30,106 nucleotides of DNA from UBA668 sp046052275 (lineage in GTDB: Bacteria; Actinomycetota; Acidimicrobiia; Acidimicrobiales; Ilumatobacteraceae). How positions within the stretch are numbered: the first letter of the stretch is position 1; each line of letters starts with the position of its first letter. The stretch is taken from the NCBI GenBank assembly GCA_046052275.1, contig JBJOMQ010000011.1:1-30106 (forward strand), read 5' to 3'. The position numbers were made by a program, and so were the translations under genes. The notes under the pieces are model-generated. The model had not been told where the DNA came from, did not search any database, and was given only the letters and a program-made list of their open reading frames with translations. Positions 21,237 through 28,748 of this stretch are shown one piece after another.

Positions 21237-23688
21237 TGCTCACTCCGTCCGTCGGCGTGGTCCGTCGGGCTGCGAGCGCTGCCCGGAGATAGCGGACCTC
21301 GACGTTCTCGCGTCGCGTTCTCGACCTGAGGCGCTGGTCGACGGCCCAGAGGGCAAGTAGCAGCGCCATCGTGCGGCGTCGCCCAGCGAGGCATCGCTCG
21401 TGAAGGCGCCGCACTCGACGGGACGCGCGAGTGGAGCCGTATCGCGCATCGAGCACGTCGAGCTCGCGCAGCCGCCTCGTCAAGAGTGCCGTGTCGTCGG
21501 CCCATTCGCTGGTGGGAGTCTGCCGAAAGAGGCCAAGCACGTCGCGGATCGCGACTCTCGACGAGCCTGCCCCCTGCACGTTCCGTCCGTGCTGTACGTA
21601 CTCCATCGATGCTGTCGGCTCGAAGGCCAGTCCACCGGCGCGGAGGGCACAGCGGGCGAGCCAGTGGTCATGGAAGCTGCGGAAGCCCTGCTCGGGAAAC
21701 GGCAGGGCCGTCTCGAGGAGTGCGGTTCGCATCATCGAGGTCGCCCCGATCGCGCAGTTCATCATTGCGAGGTTGAACTCAGAGCGATGCACGGGGCGTC
21801 GGCGGCCGAAGAACGTTGACGAGATGATGCGACGGTCGTCGGTGACAGGAACCACGTCGGTGAAGACCATGGATGCCCCCGACGTCTCTAGACGCGCCAC
21901 GGCCTGCTCGAGTTTGTCCGGAAACCAGATGTCGTCCTGGTCGCTGAGTGCCACGTAGGCAGGAGACATCGTGCGGGCTGCTTCGATGCCGCGCTCGAAG
22001 TTCTTGTAGAAGCCGGCGCGCTCGTCGTGCTCGAGGACGACGAACCTGGGGTCGTCGCCCACAAGGCGCCTGATGAACGACCGTGCGTGCGCCCCGGAGC
22101 AGTCGTCGGTGATGAGGCAGACGAAGTTCTCGTAGGTCTGGGCGCGGATCGATTCGATCTGGCGGTGGAAGAGACCGGCAGCGGGATTGAACGTCGCCAG
22201 CACAATTGCCACGCCACTCGGCGTCGGTGACGTCATCGACACCGCAGGGGCCGGCACGTGGTCGACTTCGTCCGAGCGCCAGGTCACTGTTCCGTCGAGA
22301 TCGATCAGCGTCGGCGCAGCGAGGAGGAAACCGTGCTCGATGGAGTCGATCGCGCAGGAGGAAATTGTTGGATGCCAGAGTCCTCGAAGTGTCCAGCGCC
22401 ATCCGACGGCATCCGCTGCCATGGCTACGACGGCATTCGATCCGGCAGCGATCGACTGCTGCATGGTGGCGATGGTCGCTGCGTGGAGTCGTACCGGCCG
22501 TGTGGCGACGGCCACGGCTGTCGCCGTCGAGGTCCTTGCGGCCTCGATCGCAGCTGCCCGGTCGGCGACCATGCGCACGCTGAGGTGACCGTGTGCTGCC
22601 AGTGTCGGTGCATCCAGGACTGCGCCGGCAGTGGTGATGACCTCGATCGTGGCTTCCCGTGTGGGCCGGTCGCGCCTCGGCTCGGCCGCCGGCTGTCTCG
22701 GGGCGAGCGCGTGCCGATGGGGCAGCGGTGCGGTGCGCACTCGGGGCGGCAGCGAAGCGGGAACCGGGCGATCGGTGAGCGACGCGGCGACGTCGACGAG
22801 CACCCCGAGACTGGCGGAGAACGGACGGGAAGCGATGGCGTCGTAGGCGGCGCGGCGTATCGCAGCCCGATACTGGTGGTCGACGAGCAGGCGCTCGAGC
22901 ACGTCGGCCATTCGGTCGAGTGAGGCCTCTGCGAAGTGCGTGCCTGCAGCGAACGGCTGCGTGTGCGTGGAGGGCTCGCTCAGCATCACTGCCCCGCACA
23001 GTGCTGCCTCCGTGAACCGCAGCCACTCGAAGTACGGCTCACTCGACTGATGGATATTGAGCAGCACCTTCGAGCTGGCGAGGAGTGTCCGCTTGTCCTC
23101 GCCTGCGACGAACCAGCGCGATGACGCTGTGTTGGGGGCCGAGTTGTCGCCCAGCACGACATGCGATCGGTGGGATCCGAGTACATCGGAGAGTCGGGCG
23201 AGTGCATCGAGCCTCCGTTCTTTGAAGTTGCCGAGAAAGACAATGTCGGGTCCGTCGGAGTTGCCGTCATCGCGGAAGCGGTCCCAGCGCGAGGTGTAGC
23301 CGAACGGGAGGTGGATGGCGTTGACGTCGGCCACGCGGAATGCGTCCACAGTGCGGGCGCTGAAGTCGAGTAGTGCTCCGATGCGCCGGCCGATGTCGAC
23401 GTTGCGCTGAAAGAACAGAGAGTGAGGCTGCTCGGCGCCGATGCCGATCGTGCGCGCCATCAGCGTGCGATCGTGCATCCAGGCGTCGCCCTCGAGAGAG
23501 GTCCACTCGTGGGGTGGGAGTAGGACGAAGACGTCGGCATCGGTTGGCGTCAGGGTCTGCGGCTCGAACAGCGGACTGGCATCGACGCCGATCGCCACGA
23601 GCTCTGCGACGAGCACTTCTGCCAGTTCTGCGTAGAAGGCGTTCTGGAATGGCGAACGCAGGACGTTGATGCGCGGCTGCGTGGTCAT
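21226..23688 (-). CDS. three-part glycosyltransferase: CgeB/GT4-like N-terminus, unknown middle, GT2 C-terminus (820 aa)
   Basis: Residues about 1-275 resemble CgeB/GT4-like glycosyltransferases: PDIVFLGNFKERRLDALARL, then SKVLLNIHQSSEPYFEWLRF and TEAALCGAVMLSEPSTHTQP. A Pro/Arg-rich linker follows. The middle region at about 320-480 is ordered but unrecognised. From about 490 a GT2 domain begins, with VAIVLATFNPAAGLF, LITDDCSGAHARSFI and the acidic motif VALSDQDDIWFPDKLEQAV. The C-terminal 100 residues are helical and basic. It probably adds two different sugars in succession to a lipid-linked glycan on the cytosolic face, which is inference. The ATG at 23688 overlaps the preceding gene's stop as ATGA. 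The frame stays open upstream, but only as a shadow of that gene. Confidence 0.88.
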   Translation of the reverse strand: MTTQPRINVLRSPFQNAFYAELAEVLVAELVAIGVDASPLFEPQTLTPTDADVFVLLPPHEWTSLEGDAWMHDRTLMARTIGIGAEQPHSLFFQRNVDIGRRIGALLDFSARTVDAFRVADVNAIHLPFGYTSRWDRFRDDGNSDGPDIVFLGNFKERRLDALARLSDVLGSHRSHVVLGDNSAPNTASSRWFVAGEDKRTLLASSKVLLNIHQSSEPYFEWLRFTEAALCGAVMLSEPSTHTQPFAAGTHFAEASLDRMADVLERLLVDHQYRAAIRRAAYDAIASRPFSASLGVLVDVAASLTDRPVPASLPPRVRTAPLPHRHALAPRQPAAEPRRDRPTREATIEVITTAGAVLDAPTLAAHGHLSVRMVADRAAAIEAARTSTATAVAVATRPVRLHAATIATMQQSIAAGSNAVVAMAADAVGWRWTLRGLWHPTISSCAIDSIEHGFLLAAPTLIDLDGTVTWRSDEVDHVPAPAVSMTSPTPSGVAIVLATFNPAAGLFHRQIESIRAQTYENFVCLITDDCSGAHARSFIRRLVGDDPRFVVLEHDERAGFYKNFERGIEAARTMSPAYVALSDQDDIWFPDKLEQAVARLETSGASMVFTDVVPVTDDRRIISSTFFGRRRPVHRSEFNLAMMNCAIGATSMMRTALLETALPFPEQGFRSFHDHWLARCALRAGGLAFEPTASMEYVQHGRNVQGAGSSRVAIRDVLGLFRQTPTSEWADDTALLTRRLRELDVLDARYGSTRASRRVRRLHERCLAGRRRTMALLLALWAVDQRLRSRTRRENVEVRYLRAALAARRTTPTDGVSSDS

Positions 23689-24563
23689 CGGGGTGTACGC
23701 GCCATGCCCGGACTGCCGGCGGGATCGAGCGGATCGGAGACTCGGGCTCGAAAGGCGTCGGCAGCGTCCTCGCCGCCGACGCTCGTAAGGCGATGAGGTG
23801 CGTCGGTGTTGTAGACGCCGGACCACACCGGCAGTCGGCACATTCCGTGGGCCCGATGCAGGCGAATGACCATCTCCCAGTCGATGAAGCGAGAGAGGTC
23901 GTCGCGGAACCACAGGTCAGGGTCGCCGCGCCGGACAGCGAGCGCTCCGAGGTCGATGCAGTTGCGCATCTCGAGTTCGGTGAAGTTGTGGTCTCCAGCG
24001 AGGAGGATCCAGGGCAGCGGCAGCGGCGACGGGCCGGCAGTTGCCTCGCGCTGGCGCAACTGGGCCCCGTACGACGTGCTGCACTCTGGATGGCGATCGG
24101 CATGAACTGCTATGGCATGCAGCCACCCGGAGTCCATCAGGTTGTCGTCGTCGAGGAATGTGATCCATTCGCCCGTCGCGTGTTCGAGGCCGACGTTCCT
24201 GGCTGCCGAGGCACCGATGCCGTCGGTGCGCAGCCACGTGATCCTGCGGTCGGGAAACTCGGAGGCGAGGTCAGAGGTGCCGTCGTCGCTCCCGTCGTCG
24301 ATGACGACGAGCTGCCATTCGGCGTGTCGCTGGGCGAGGACCGACCCGATGGCCCGGCGGCAGAGTGAACGCCGGTTGCGAGTTGCCATCACCACGCTGA
24401 CGGTCGTCGCTGATGCCGCCGTCACGGCCATCACCTGTGAGGTGAGTTCGACCTCGCGCCACAGTCGGATCTCCTGCATCGACCGAAGCGAGTGATCGGC
24501 ACTTGATGCGACTCTGGTGATTCCCAGCCGGTCGACAATGTGCTGCTTGAGCCGGCGAAGCAT
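23685..24563 (-). CDS. GT2-family glycosyltransferase (292 aa)
   Basis: This is a GT-A fold, family 2 glycosyltransferase. It has VSVVMATRNRRSLCRRAIGS (about 55-74), VVIDDGSDDGTSDLA, the acidic motif TFLDDDNLMDSGW (DDD at 138-140) and a late FIDWEMVIRLHRAHG segment. An N-terminal amphipathic stretch of about 45 residues (LRRLKQHIVDRLG, then MQEIRLWREVELTSQVMA) precedes the catalytic domain. The ATG at 24563 is fixed by TACACT ending 7 nt upstream. It is the first gene of a three-gene operon, and its stop overlaps the start of the 820-residue glycosyltransferase gene. The donor and acceptor cannot be named. Confidence 0.92.
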   Translation of the reverse strand: MLRRLKQHIVDRLGITRVASSADHSLRSMQEIRLWREVELTSQVMAVTAASATTVSVVMATRNRRSLCRRAIGSVLAQRHAEWQLVVIDDGSDDGTSDLASEFPDRRITWLRTDGIGASAARNVGLEHATGEWITFLDDDNLMDSGWLHAIAVHADRHPECSTSYGAQLRQREATAGPSPLPLPWILLAGDHNFTELEMRNCIDLGALAVRRGDPDLWFRDDLSRFIDWEMVIRLHRAHGMCRLPVWSGVYNTDAPHRLTSVGGEDAADAFRARVSDPLDPAGSPGMARTPR

Positions 24564-24570
24564 GCGGACG

Positions 24571-24576
24571 AGTGTA
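24571..24576 (-). promoter_or_regulatory. -10 box TACACT of the glycosyltransferase operon
   Basis: TACACT on the minus strand ends 7 nt before ATG 24563. The -35 region has no clear consensus. It drives the GT2, three-part GT and methyltransferase-like genes. Confidence 0.55.
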
Positions 24577-24620
24577 ACGCTGAGTGCTTTGAGCGCTGGG
24601 GTGCGCTGAAGGCCTCATCG

Positions 24621-24643
24621 GGCCGAGAGGTAGCCTCTCGGCC
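24621..24643. promoter_or_regulatory. inverted repeat GGCCGAGAGG-TAG-CCTCTCGGCC over the hydrolase promoter
   Basis: Perfect 10-bp arms with a 3-bp centre end exactly one base before GTG 24644. The centre starts the -10 candidate TAGCCT (24631-24636), which ends 7 nt before the GTG. If the message is leaderless, the dyad is a DNA operator covering the -10 box. If transcription starts further upstream, it would be an RNA hairpin that hides the start codon. Confidence 0.55.
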
Positions 24644-25399
24644 GTGGACAGCTCGTTCGCATCGGGATCTCTCAACCTGCGCTGTCATCTCGCGCGTCCC
24701 ACCGGCCGCCAGGGTGCGCTGCCAGCCATCATCATCTGCCACGGATTCCCAACCGGCCCGATCGACGCACGGATGTCCGGCGCGACCTTCCCGCAACTCG
24801 TCGATCGGATTGCCAGCGATCGTGGCTGGGTGGCGATGACATTCACCTTCAGGGGATGCGGCAGCAGCGACGGCGACTTCTCGTTGCAGGGCTGGGTCGA
24901 CGACCTGCGTGCAGCAATCGATCACGTCATCGCCGAGGCATCGCCTGCCGGCGTGTGGCTGTGCGGACTCAGTACTGGCGGATCGATCGCTCTGTGCGTC
25001 GGCGCCGACGATCCTCGGGTTCGCGGTGCGGCACTACTGAGTCCTCGTGCCGACTTCGACGACTGGGCTGCCCAACCGCGCCGGTTTGCCGACCATGCCC
25101 GCGAGATCGGCGCGATCCGCTCGCCGGGCTTCCCGCGGAATCTCGACGAATGGGCACGCGAGCTGCGCCGCTTCCGTCCCACACACGCGGCGCGTCGCTT
25201 TGCCCCGCGGCCGCTGCTGCTGGTGCACGGCGACGATGACGAGGCTGTGCCGGCCGCAGAGTCCCGCCAGCTCGGCGAGGCCCACGGTGCCGCCGAGCTG
25301 CGGATCCTCAGCGGCGCAGGCCACCGGCTGCGGCACGATCCTCGGGCGGTGGCGGTCCTTCTCGGCTGGCTCGATCGCCAGCAGGTCTCGATGTCGTGA
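24644..25399 (+). CDS. alpha/beta hydrolase (251 aa)
   Basis: The protein is a serine hydrolase of the alpha/beta fold. The oxyanion region is AIIICHGFPTGP (about 28-39), followed by FTFRGCGSSDGDFS. The nucleophile elbow is GLSTGG (Ser110), the acid residue lies in LLLVHGDDDEAVP (Asp197-199), and His227 is in SGAGHRLRHD. Length and layout suit a small esterase/peptidase-like hydrolase; the substrate cannot be told. The GTG at 24644 is preceded by a -10 box within a perfect inverted repeat. It is divergent from the glycosyltransferase operon and convergent with galE. Confidence 0.9.
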   Translation: MDSSFASGSLNLRCHLARPTGRQGALPAIIICHGFPTGPIDARMSGATFPQLVDRIASDRGWVAMTFTFRGCGSSDGDFSLQGWVDDLRAAIDHVIAEASPAGVWLCGLSTGGSIALCVGADDPRVRGAALLSPRADFDDWAAQPRRFADHAREIGAIRSPGFPRNLDEWARELRRFRPTHAARRFAPRPLLLVHGDDDEAVPAAESRQLGEAHGAAELRILSGAGHRLRHDPRAVAVLLGWLDRQQVSMS

Positions 25400-25415
25400 C
25401 ATCGACCGTGGTCGA
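25388..25415. repeat. two overlapping near-perfect palindromes at the hydrolase stop
   Basis: TCGATGTCGTGACATCGA (25388-25405) and TCGACCGTGGTCGA (25402-25415) share four bases. The first contains the hydrolase stop codon. They may act as terminator hairpins between the convergent hydrolase and galE genes, though the loops are tight and no T-tract follows. Confidence 0.35.
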
Positions 25416-25473
25416 GGGCGTCAGCGGTGCTGTGCGCTGAGACGAGTCGTGGCCGACGATGCCCGCTGTCGGG

Positions 25474-26457
25474 TCAGGTGGTCGGACGGCTGATCTGCGA
25501 TGAGTGCCAGGTGAACGCCGATCGGATGATGTCGTCGACAGACCGGCGTGCGCTCCACCCCAGAACGTCGGCGACCATCGACGGGTCGGCGTAGGTGGCA
25601 ACGGGGTCGCCGGCGCGACGCCCGGTGAACTCGACCGGCACTGTCAGGCCGGTGATGCGTTCCGTCGCCGCGAGAATCTCGCGGACGCTCGTGCCGGTAC
25701 CCGTTCCGACGTTCAGCGCCCGCGTGGGGCCACCGGCCTCGAGGTAGTCGAGTGCCTTCACGTGTGCATCGGCCAGGTCGTCGACGTGGATGTAGTCGCG
25801 GATGCATGTTCCGTCAGGCGTGGGGTAGTCCGTTCCGAAGACGCGCAGCGCCGGCCCTGCCCCTAGCACGGCCTTCATCACCAGCGGGATGAGGTTCGCG
25901 CTGTAGCGCCAGTCCTCGCCGATCGACGCGTCGTCGCTGGCACCAGCTGCATTGAAGTAGCGGAGCGCGACACTTCGCAGGCCATGGGTGGTGCCGAACC
26001 ACGAGAGGATTCGCTCGCTCATCGCCTTGGTCTCGGCATAGATGCTCTCGGGACGAATGGCAGCGGACTCGTCCACGGGTACCGCGTCCGGCGTGCCGTA
26101 TACCGAGCATGAGCTCGAGAAGACAAACTCGAGCACGCCGGCACTCGCCACGGCGTCGGCCAGCTGAGCCGTGCCCCAGACGTTGTTGTGCCAGTACTTC
26201 GCCGGTGACGTCATCGATTCGCCGACCGACTTGTAGGCAGCGAAGTGCACCACCCGGCGAACGTCGTGCTCGCGGCATGTTCGAATGACCAGCTCGCGAT
26301 CGCAGATGTCGCCGACGACGAGGGGGATTCCAGTCACTGCTGCAGCGCTGCCGAGCTCGAGCGTGTCCAGTACGACCACTCGATGCCCGCGTGCGGAGAG
26401 CTGGCGCACGGTGTGTGATCCGATGTAGCCGGCTCCGCCGGTGACGAGAATGGTCAT
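25474..26457 (-). CDS. galE: UDP-glucose 4-epimerase (GalE)
   Basis: GalE interconverts UDP-glucose and UDP-galactose with bound NAD. The 327-residue protein has the Rossmann motif GGAGYIGS (residues 7-14), VVHFAAYKSVGES, the Ser run SSSCSVYG (about 114-121) and the catalytic Y140-A-E-T-K144 (SIYAETKAMSE). It also has LRYFNAAGA, GTDYPTPDGTCIRDYIHVDD and NVGTGTGTSV. Length is normal. ATG 26457 is the start that gives the standard N-terminus MTILVTGGAGYIGS; the open frame to 26580 crosses the divergent promoter of the decarboxylase gene. It supplies UDP-galactose to the nearby glycosyltransferases. Confidence 0.95.
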   Translation of the reverse strand: MTILVTGGAGYIGSHTVRQLSARGHRVVVLDTLELGSAAAVTGIPLVVGDICDRELVIRTCREHDVRRVVHFAAYKSVGESMTSPAKYWHNNVWGTAQLADAVASAGVLEFVFSSSCSVYGTPDAVPVDESAAIRPESIYAETKAMSERILSWFGTTHGLRSVALRYFNAAGASDDASIGEDWRYSANLIPLVMKAVLGAGPALRVFGTDYPTPDGTCIRDYIHVDDLADAHVKALDYLEAGGPTRALNVGTGTGTSVREILAATERITGLTVPVEFTGRRAGDPVATYADPSMVADVLGWSARRSVDDIIRSAFTWHSSQISRPTT

Positions 26458-26511
26458 GGCGATCCGCCTGAGTGCGTGGGTGGCTTCCGTGAGCGCTGCA
26501 CAGCCGGCGAC

Positions 26512-26517
26512 TACACT
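26512..26517 (+). promoter_or_regulatory. -10 box TACACT for the UXS-like gene
   Basis: TACACT ends 9 nt before ATG 26527. GTGAGC at 26489-26494, 17 bp upstream, is a weak -35 match. It probably drives the UXS-like gene and the coupled GT2 gene. Confidence 0.5.
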
Positions 26518-26526
26518 AATGGCATC

Positions 26527-27498
26527 ATGTCGACGCAACACGCAGTGGTGGCGGGCGGCGCAGGATTCATCGGCTCGCATCTCGTCGAGCGGTTGGCCGC
26601 CGAGGGCTGGAAGGTCACGGTGCTCGACAGCCTCGTCACCGGTCGCCGCGAGAATCTCAGCGCTGCGCTGCAGTCGGACGCAGTCAGGCTTATCGAGGTC
26701 GATGTCTCCGATCCGATCGACTCGGCGATGGGCGACATCGATGCCGCGGATCTCGTGCTGAACCTCGCCAGCCCGGCGTCTCCGAGCGACTTCCTCCGGA
26801 TTCCGCTCGAGATCCTCAGAACCGGGTCAGATGGCACGCGGCACATGCTCGAACTGGCCCTGCGCCTGGGAGCCAGGTTCGTGCAGGCATCCACGAGTGA
26901 GGTGTACGGAGACCCCGAGGTGCATCCTCAGGTCGAGACATACCTGGGAAACGTCGACTGCATCGGGCCGCGCAGCTGCTACGACGAGGCGAAGCGCTAC
27001 GGCGAGGCGCTCACAATGGCGTACCACCGGGTGCACCGCGTGAATGCGGCGATCGTGCGCATCTTCAACACATATGGGCCTCGCATGCGTCCCGACGACG
27101 GACGGGTCATCAGCACGTTCATCGACCAGGCACTGAGGGGCGATCCCGTCACGGTATTCGGTGACGGACGTCAGACTCGCAGCTACTGCTATGTCGACGA
27201 TCAGGTGTCGGGTCTGCTCGCGGTCGCACAGAGCGGGCACCTCGGCCCCTTCAACATAGGAATGCCAACCGAGCACTCGGTGCTCGAGGTGGCACAACTC
27301 GTCGTCGACCTCTGCAAGTCGTCAAGCGCGATCGTCCACCTGCCGATCCCCCCCGAGCGAACTGGCGATCCTCGATGCCGGCGCCCGGACATCACGCGCG
27401 TTCGGGCGGATTGCGGGTGGAATCCCCGGGTCGATCTCGAATCTGGCCTTCGCTCGATGATCGATGAGGCCCGACAGCGTCGCGCGGACGGCCGGTGA
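26527..27498 (+). CDS. UDP-glucuronate decarboxylase-like epimerase/dehydratase (UXS type)
   Basis: The 323-residue protein is an extended SDR enzyme closest in motifs to UDP-glucuronate decarboxylase, which forms UDP-xylose. It shows GGAGFIGSHL (10-19), NLASPASPSDF, ASTSEVYGDPEVHPQVETYL and the catalytic CYDEAKRYGE (Tyr152, Lys156). RIFNTYGPRMRPDDGRVIST and FGDGRQTRSYCYVDD follow. These motifs are also shared by some dTDP-glucose 4,6-dehydratases, so the substrate is probable, not proven. The nearby ugd gene, which would supply UDP-glucuronate, supports the decarboxylase reading. The start is ATG 26527. The stop overlaps the GTG of the GT2 gene as GTGA. Confidence 0.88.
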   Translation: MSTQHAVVAGGAGFIGSHLVERLAAEGWKVTVLDSLVTGRRENLSAALQSDAVRLIEVDVSDPIDSAMGDIDAADLVLNLASPASPSDFLRIPLEILRTGSDGTRHMLELALRLGARFVQASTSEVYGDPEVHPQVETYLGNVDCIGPRSCYDEAKRYGEALTMAYHRVHRVNAAIVRIFNTYGPRMRPDDGRVISTFIDQALRGDPVTVFGDGRQTRSYCYVDDQVSGLLAVAQSGHLGPFNIGMPTEHSVLEVAQLVVDLCKSSSAIVHLPIPPERTGDPRCRRPDITRVRADCGWNPRVDLESGLRSMIDEARQRRADGR

Positions 27499-28733
27499 GC
27501 ATTCCGTTCGGGTCTCCGGCCAAGCGTCAGAGACCACGTGTGCGGTCGGTGGTGGTCAACTATTGCGGGGACGGCGTCACAGAGCGATGCATCGAGGCCC
27601 TGCTCGCTGACGACCTCTCAGCCGTCGACCTCGAGGTGGTGGTCGTGGACAACTCGCCGAGCGACGGCGTCTGCGAGCGGATCCGATCGGCCTGGCCGCA
27701 GGTCGAGGTTCGGTCGACTGGCCGCAACGAGGGATTCGCACGTGGCTGCAACCTGGCGCTCGCGGACCTCGACGGGCTCGATGCGGTGGCGCTCGTCAAC
27801 AACGACGCCCTGGTGCAGCGCGGCTGGCTGGCACCGCTGCTGGGCCGATTTGCCGAGACCGGGGTCGGTGCCGCGAGCCCGAAGATCCTCCTCAATCTGT
27901 GGGCGTGCGCTGTCACCGTCGACTGCGACGACGCGTTGGGGGAGGTGGCAGTCGAGCTTGTCGAGGTGGATGGCGTCGACATCGGTCCAGCGCTTCGCTT
28001 CGACGAACGCTGGACGGGCAATCGGCCCGCTCGCCGCAGTGCCTGTGCGTGGTGGCCGGCCAGCGAGGGAACTGGCGCGCAGCGAGTTCGACTCACGCTC
28101 CGTGCCACGGCAGCGTGCGACGTGCGCATCGGCAGTCCTCGAGGTCCGAGACCAGCGCGCCTCGCTGCTGGCATCAATGTGCTCGACTGCGAGAGCAGCG
28201 AGGCGCTGCGCATCGTCAACAGCGCTGGCGGTGGTCTGTACAACGGCTGGCTCGGCGGTGACATCGGCTTCCTCGAACCAGACATTGGCCAGTACGACAC
28301 GCCCTCAGAGGTCTTCGGCTGGTGCGGGGGTGCCGTGCTCTTGCATGCCGACTATCTGCGCGATGTCGGGGCCTTCGACCCATCGATGTTCGTGTACTAC
28401 GAGGATTTTGATCTGTCGTGTCGCGGGCGCGCACGCGGATGGCGCCACGCGTACGAGCCGTCGTCAGTGGTGCTGCACGAGCATGCGTGGGCATCTCGTG
28501 GCGAACGTGTGAAGGCGAGGTTCTGGAACGACCGCAATCGGCGCATCGCGGTGTTGAAGAACGCTCCGCCGCGATCAGCTGCGAGGGCACTGCTCGGCGC
28601 AGTCCGCGCCGGACCGGCGCTCGCATGGTCGGTTGTCAGCGCAGCGCCGGTGACGCTGGTCCGCCGACGTCGGCAGAGCCGCCGGGCGGTGGTGCGGCCG
28701 AAGGAGCTCGAGCGGTGGATGACAGCTCGCTGA
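27495..28733 (+). CDS. GT2-family glycosyltransferase with an insert (412 aa)
   Basis: The protein is a rhamnosyltransferase-like GT2 enzyme. The N-terminal part has RSVVVNYCGD, VVVVDNSPSD (Asp52), GRNEGFARGCNLAL and the acidic VNNDALVQ (NND at 102-104). The catalytic core resumes at about 240 with IGQYDTPSEVFGWCGGAVLL and FVYYEDFDLSCRGRARGWRH. Between about 135 and 238 lies a beta-rich insert that is larger than usual for this family. The C-terminus is basic and partly hydrophobic. The start is GTG 27495, overlapping the UXS-like stop, so the two genes are coupled. The donor sugar might be UDP-xylose or another sugar made nearby, which is inference. Confidence 0.9.
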   Translation: MSIPFGSPAKRQRPRVRSVVVNYCGDGVTERCIEALLADDLSAVDLEVVVVDNSPSDGVCERIRSAWPQVEVRSTGRNEGFARGCNLALADLDGLDAVALVNNDALVQRGWLAPLLGRFAETGVGAASPKILLNLWACAVTVDCDDALGEVAVELVEVDGVDIGPALRFDERWTGNRPARRSACAWWPASEGTGAQRVRLTLRATAACDVRIGSPRGPRPARLAAGINVLDCESSEALRIVNSAGGGLYNGWLGGDIGFLEPDIGQYDTPSEVFGWCGGAVLLHADYLRDVGAFDPSMFVYYEDFDLSCRGRARGWRHAYEPSSVVLHEHAWASRGERVKARFWNDRNRRIAVLKNAPPRSAARALLGAVRAGPALAWSVVSAAPVTLVRRRRQSRRAVVRPKELERWMTAR

Positions 28734-28748
28734 CAGCGGGTGTCAGCG
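28728..28748. terminator. bidirectional hairpin between the GT2 gene and ugd (CGCTGACA-N5-TGTCAGCG)
   Basis: Perfect 8-bp arms with the loop GCGGG span both stop codons (28731-28733 on plus, 28743-28745 on minus). It lies between convergent genes 9 bp apart, so it can act in both directions. No T-tract is present. Confidence 0.5.

Noticed and set aside
23689..23913. N-terminal extension of the 820-residue glycosyltransferase
   Set aside because: It overlaps the upstream GT2 gene in another frame and is Arg/Ser-rich; the ATGA overlap at 23685-23688 is the natural start.
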